NCBI GenBank assembly: GCA_934486875.1
Contig: CAKSPU010000068.1
Coordinates: forward strand, 1 to 7,594
DNA from: an uncultured Oscillospiraceae bacterium
GTDB taxonomy: Bacteria; Bacillota; Clostridia; Oscillospirales; Ruminococcaceae
Length of the DNA: 7,594 nucleotides
Reading direction: 5' to 3'
Shown here: one piece after another, positions 5,106 to 7,594 of the stretch
Layout of the letters: each line of letters starts with the position of its first letter
Position numbering within the stretch: position 1 is the first letter of the stretch
Program-made: the position numbers and the translations under genes
Notes under the pieces: generated by a model
Told to the model about the DNA's origin: nothing
Database searches by the model: none
Seen by the model: only the letters and a program-made list of their open reading frames with translations

Positions 5106-6624
5106 TGCTGATATCATTCCTATGGGTCATTTGGCCGGGGAACAGGGAAAGGACGTATTTTCAAGGCGGGAGATGATACTTTCGTTTGCGGCTGTGGGAC
5201 TGGGATACGGCTTTATCAAGTGCTTTGCCGCTCCGTTTCTGATAAGCGGACGAATGGGGTCGGGTGCGGCGGCTTTTCTGATATTTACGGTGATCTTCGG
5301 CTTCTGCTTTAAAAACGGCAGAAAAATAACGCCCTTAAAGGCGCTTCGCACTGTTTTATGCATATTGTTTGCCGCAAATATTTTTATAAGCGCAAATCTG
5401 CTGATACAGACCCTTTGCTTTGTTTTTTCGGCTATGATAATTGTATATGACAGCCTTGCGGACACGGACGGCAGATTTGAAAAAATACGCAGGCTTTTCC
5501 CTGCTGATATGTTCGCTGCCGCTTTACGTCCTTTTGATGAGATAGGCTCCTGCCCCAAAGCTATCAAGTCCGCCGCAGAAAAGGGTTCGGCAGGAAAGAC
5601 GGCGGCAAATGCTCTGTTGGGTCTTGCTATCGCTCTGCCATCGACCATTGCAGTGGGCGTTCTGCTTATGAGTGCTGACAACGGCTTTGCGGAGATACTT
5701 TCGTCATTTGCTGACGGTGGGCTGCGGTCGGTCATCATTTTTGCGGTGCAGCTGGTCATCGGGCTGCCTGTGGGATCTTATCTTTTTTCAATGTTCCGCA
5801 GACATAAAAATGAAGCAGCTCACAGCGATGATAATTGGCGACATATGGCAGGCTCGCTGCGGTTCGTTCCCGCTTCTGCGGCGGCATTTTCCGCAGTTCC
5901 CCTGTGCGTGATGTATGTGATATTTTTCTTTTCACAGGCTTCCTATTTCCTGTCCGCATTTGTTTCAAGACTCCCTGCGGACACGGAAAGCTATTCCGCA
6001 TACGCAAGGCAGGGATTTTTTCAGCTGTGCATAGTTTCGGTCATTGACCTTGCGGTGATAATCGGCATCAATCTTTTCTCAAAGTTAAATGAGGAGGGAA
6101 AAAAGTCCAAATTCCTCAAAGCTATGACCGTGACCCTCTGCGTATTCACCGTTCTGCTCATAATCACCGCTATCAGCAAAATGGGTATGTACATCAGCGT
6201 TTACGGACTTACAAGGCTGAGATTTTACACAAGCTGGTTTATGCTCCTGCTGGGAGTGCTGTTTATCGGGATAATTATTTCGGTTATTTGGGAGAAATTC
6301 AATCTGCCCAAATTTGCCGTGACCGCTTTTACCGTGATGTTTGCCGCTCTGAGCTTTTCAAATGCTGACAGGCTCATTGCGGAATACAACATCGGACGAT
6401 ACCTTGACGGCTCCCTTTCATCTGTGGATATAACGATGTTTTCGGAGCTTTCCGCTGATGCTCTGCCTGCGGCTGAAAAGCTTTACGGACATATTTCCTC
6501 CGAGGAGGAAACGGCGCTTGAACATATCGTTCAGAGGAAATTATACGAGACGGATAATGCTGATATGCGGAGCATTACTTTGAGCGAAATTCTTGCAAAG
6601 AAATATCAGAATGAAGATCAGTAA
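5092..6624 (+). CDS. polytopic DUF4153/DUF4173-type membrane protein
   Basis: A 510-residue protein with about ten hydrophobic segments, near 28-49, 57-74, 86-104, 106-120, 174-193, 212-232, 262-288, 309-330, 344-362, 380-400 and 407-423. Conserved-looking marks of the DUF4153/DUF4173 group are YARQGFFQLC (304-313), RLRFYTSWFM (375-384) and, after the last helix, NADRLIAEYNIGRYLDG (424-440). A soluble C-terminal tail of about 85 residues follows. Function is unknown. The start is ATG 5092: GGGGAG (5079-5084) lies 7 nt upstream. It is followed at once by two more in-frame ATGs (5095, 5098), so any of the three may be used. It overlaps the HTH gene by 14 bp in another frame, pointing to translational coupling. 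A longer in-frame start at 5020 lies inside the HTH gene and is unlikely. Confidence 0.85.
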   Translation: MMMNNADIIPMGHLAGEQGKDVFSRREMILSFAAVGLGYGFIKCFAAPFLISGRMGSGAAAFLIFTVIFGFCFKNGRKITPLKALRTVLCILFAANIFISANLLIQTLCFVFSAMIIVYDSLADTDGRFEKIRRLFPADMFAAALRPFDEIGSCPKAIKSAAEKGSAGKTAANALLGLAIALPSTIAVGVLLMSADNGFAEILSSFADGGLRSVIIFAVQLVIGLPVGSYLFSMFRRHKNEAAHSDDNWRHMAGSLRFVPASAAAFSAVPLCVMYVIFFFSQASYFLSAFVSRLPADTESYSAYARQGFFQLCIVSVIDLAVIIGINLFSKLNEEGKKSKFLKAMTVTLCVFTVLLIITAISKMGMYISVYGLTRLRFYTSWFMLLLGVLFIGIIISVIWEKFNLPKFAVTAFTVMFAALSFSNADRLIAEYNIGRYLDGSLSSVDITMFSELSADALPAAEKLYGHISSEEETALEHIVQRKLYETDNADMRSITLSEILAKKYQNEDQ

Positions 6625-6637
6625 AATTAAAATATAG

Positions 6638-6670
6638 TCCCCCGAACAATAGCTCATATTGTTCGGGGGA
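6638..6670. terminator. bidirectional terminator between convergent operons
   Basis: TCCCCCGAACAAT (6638-6650) and ATTGTTCGGGGGA (6658-6670) form a perfect 13-bp stem around a 7-nt loop. On the plus strand it is followed by ATTTATAA; on the minus strand by ACTATATTTTAATTTT, a better U-rich tail. It starts 13 nt after the plus-strand stop codon and ends 8 nt before the minus-strand one, so it most likely serves both transcripts. Confidence 0.9.
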
Positions 6671-6678
6671 ATTTATAA

Positions 6679-7188
6679 CTACACGACCCTTGTAAAGCGG
6701 CAGCCGTTATAATCGAAATTATTTTCGTCAATATAATCGCCGCTGTAATAACCAACTACGCTTCCGTCCTCCCCGTCATAAACAATATCCCATGCAACAT
6801 TCAAGTCTCCAAAGCCGTTCAGATATATCATATAAGGCTTTGGAACGCTCCACTCACTGCATATTTGCTCATACCAATCATCAAAATTGAAATTAGCCTT
6901 AAATGCGTTATTATTATCAGCAATTAAATTATACAGCTCCTGCATAGCTCCCTTATCGTCAGCAATTAACTGTAAGCTTTCGTTTGAGATAACAAATTTA
7001 ACGCTGTTTATATCACTGTTTAAATAAAATGTGCCGTCATTGAGCCTTTGGTCTGTTATGATCGTTTCATTGTTATTTTCGGCATCAGTATCCTTCGTGG
7101 CATTGAAAACAGCCAAAGAAATTATAATACCTATAACTGCAATGACAATAACTGCTGTCAATGATTTTTGTAATGCTTTTTTATTCAC
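6679..7188 (-). CDS. membrane-anchored hypothetical protein
   Basis: I do not recognise this 169-residue protein. A short basic N-terminus (MNKKALQKS) precedes one hydrophobic helix (about 11-30), with no cleavage or lipobox site that I trust. This suggests an N-terminal anchor with the rest outside the cell. The exterior part is acidic, rich in Asn, Asp and Tyr, and contains NFDDWYEQIC (101-110) and repeated aromatic/glycine stretches such as VVGYYSGDYIDE (144-155). Its two cysteines (110, 163) could pair. The start is GTG 7188, supported by AGGAGG at 7203-7198 on the minus strand, 9 nt away. It follows the DUF4367-like gene by 16 nt and is probably co-transcribed. Base composition is clearly more AT-rich than the plus-strand genes, which may mean recent transfer. 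Confidence 0.8.
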   Translation of the reverse strand: MNKKALQKSLTAVIVIAVIGIIISLAVFNATKDTDAENNNETIITDQRLNDGTFYLNSDINSVKFVISNESLQLIADDKGAMQELYNLIADNNNAFKANFNFDDWYEQICSEWSVPKPYMIYLNGFGDLNVAWDIVYDGEDGSVVGYYSGDYIDENNFDYNGCRFTRVV

Positions 7189-7204
7189 CTTTATTTTCCT
7201 CCTG

Positions 7205-7594
7205 TCATTTTATTGATTCAACTATTTTTTCACATTCGTCATATGGAACATCTTGCGTGAACATAAAAAATACAGTTTTATCCTTTTCAAATGTAATTGT
7301 ATATTGATTATCTTCTTTTGAAACTATCGCAAGAGAACCGTTTACTTCTGTCTCAGAAATATTGTAGTGGTCGCTCGGTATTCCGATTTGTCCAACTTCA
7401 TTATGAAATTTATCATAGGAGATATTTATACTTTGCTCACCGTTGTAAAAATCGAAAGTTACAGAGGTTGCACTTGAATTTTCGTTATTTCCAATATGAC
7501 CCAAAGTAAATCCATCGGGAATATAGTGCGGAGTTTCAAATTCTATGTCATATTCCGCAAGCTTGGCAATAAGTCCATAGGGATCGTCCTCTGA
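7205..7594 (-). CDS. DUF4367-like protein, 5' end outside the window
   Basis: The frame is open to the window edge, giving 129 visible residues of a longer protein. A TTG at 7504 is not a credible start, because similar coding sequence continues upstream of it without a stop. Visible marks are HYIPDGFT (23-30), then alternating beta-type segments (FDFYNGEQSINISY), TEVNGSLAIV and a C-terminal DECEKIVESIK. This pattern of YxPxGF followed by an NG turn and an ESIK end resembles DUF4367, often the extracellular C-terminal domain of proteins with an N-terminal membrane helix encoded near ECF sigma factors. That assignment is by eye. The missing N-terminus would show whether an anti-sigma-like membrane helix exists. 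It is the upstream gene of a minus-strand pair, and its promoter is outside the window. AT content is high: 12 G/C in the 60 bases 7261-7320. Confidence 0.7.
   Translation of the reverse strand, partial: SEDDPYGLIAKLAEYDIEFETPHYIPDGFTLGHIGNNENSSATSVTFDFYNGEQSINISYDKFHNEVGQIGIPSDHYNISETEVNGSLAIVSKEDNQYTITFEKDKTVFFMFTQDVPYDECEKIVESIK

Noticed and set aside
7205..7504. A complete 99-residue gene starting at TTG 7504
   Set aside because: The same frame continues upstream to the window edge with sensible protein sequence including PHYIPDGFT, so this is the 3' part of a longer gene.

Overview
The window looks like chromosome of a Gram-positive gut or rumen anaerobe of the Oscillospiraceae, most likely Ruminococcus or a close relative. 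This is an inference from moderate G+C, strong AGGAGG-type ribosome binding sites, sigma-A promoters, the style of the proteins and the gene families present. No rRNA, tRNA, CRISPR array, transposase or phage gene is visible.

Layout. Positions 1-77 hold a 14-bp tandem repeat in which ATCTC and its complement GAGAT alternate every 7 bp. A solo phenylacetate-CoA ligase-like adenylating enzyme (136-1377) follows. Next is phosphoglycerate kinase (1510-2730), outside any glycolytic cluster, with a palindrome-rich promoter region. After the pgk terminator come a small pentapeptide-repeat protein with regularly spaced cysteines (2815-3252) and a U32-peptidase-like protein with a CPYC-x3-C motif (3331-4260), which has its own strong promoter. 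A three-gene operon (4420-6624) follows: a DUF2975 membrane protein, a YozG-type HTH regulator and a polytopic DUF4153/DUF4173-type membrane protein. It is driven by a full-consensus extended -10 promoter with an operator-like inverted repeat over the -10 box and start site. A 13-bp perfect hairpin (6638-6670) separates this operon from two convergent, clearly more AT-rich minus-strand genes: a small membrane-anchored protein (6679-7188) and the 3' part of a DUF4367-like gene (7205 to the window end).

How the genes work together. The first half is housekeeping metabolism, namely activation of an aryl acid and lower glycolysis, with no functional link that I can see between neighbours. The DUF2975/HTH/membrane-protein trio is the one clear co-expressed system. 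Its layout suggests a self-regulated envelope module, with the HTH protein as the likely repressor; its physiological role is unknown. The minus-strand pair looks like an extracytoplasmic accessory operon, possibly acquired. There is no gene-free stretch longer than 160 bases. The strongest leads for something undescribed are the alternating-palindrome repeat, the trio with its promoter/operator, and the cysteine ladder.
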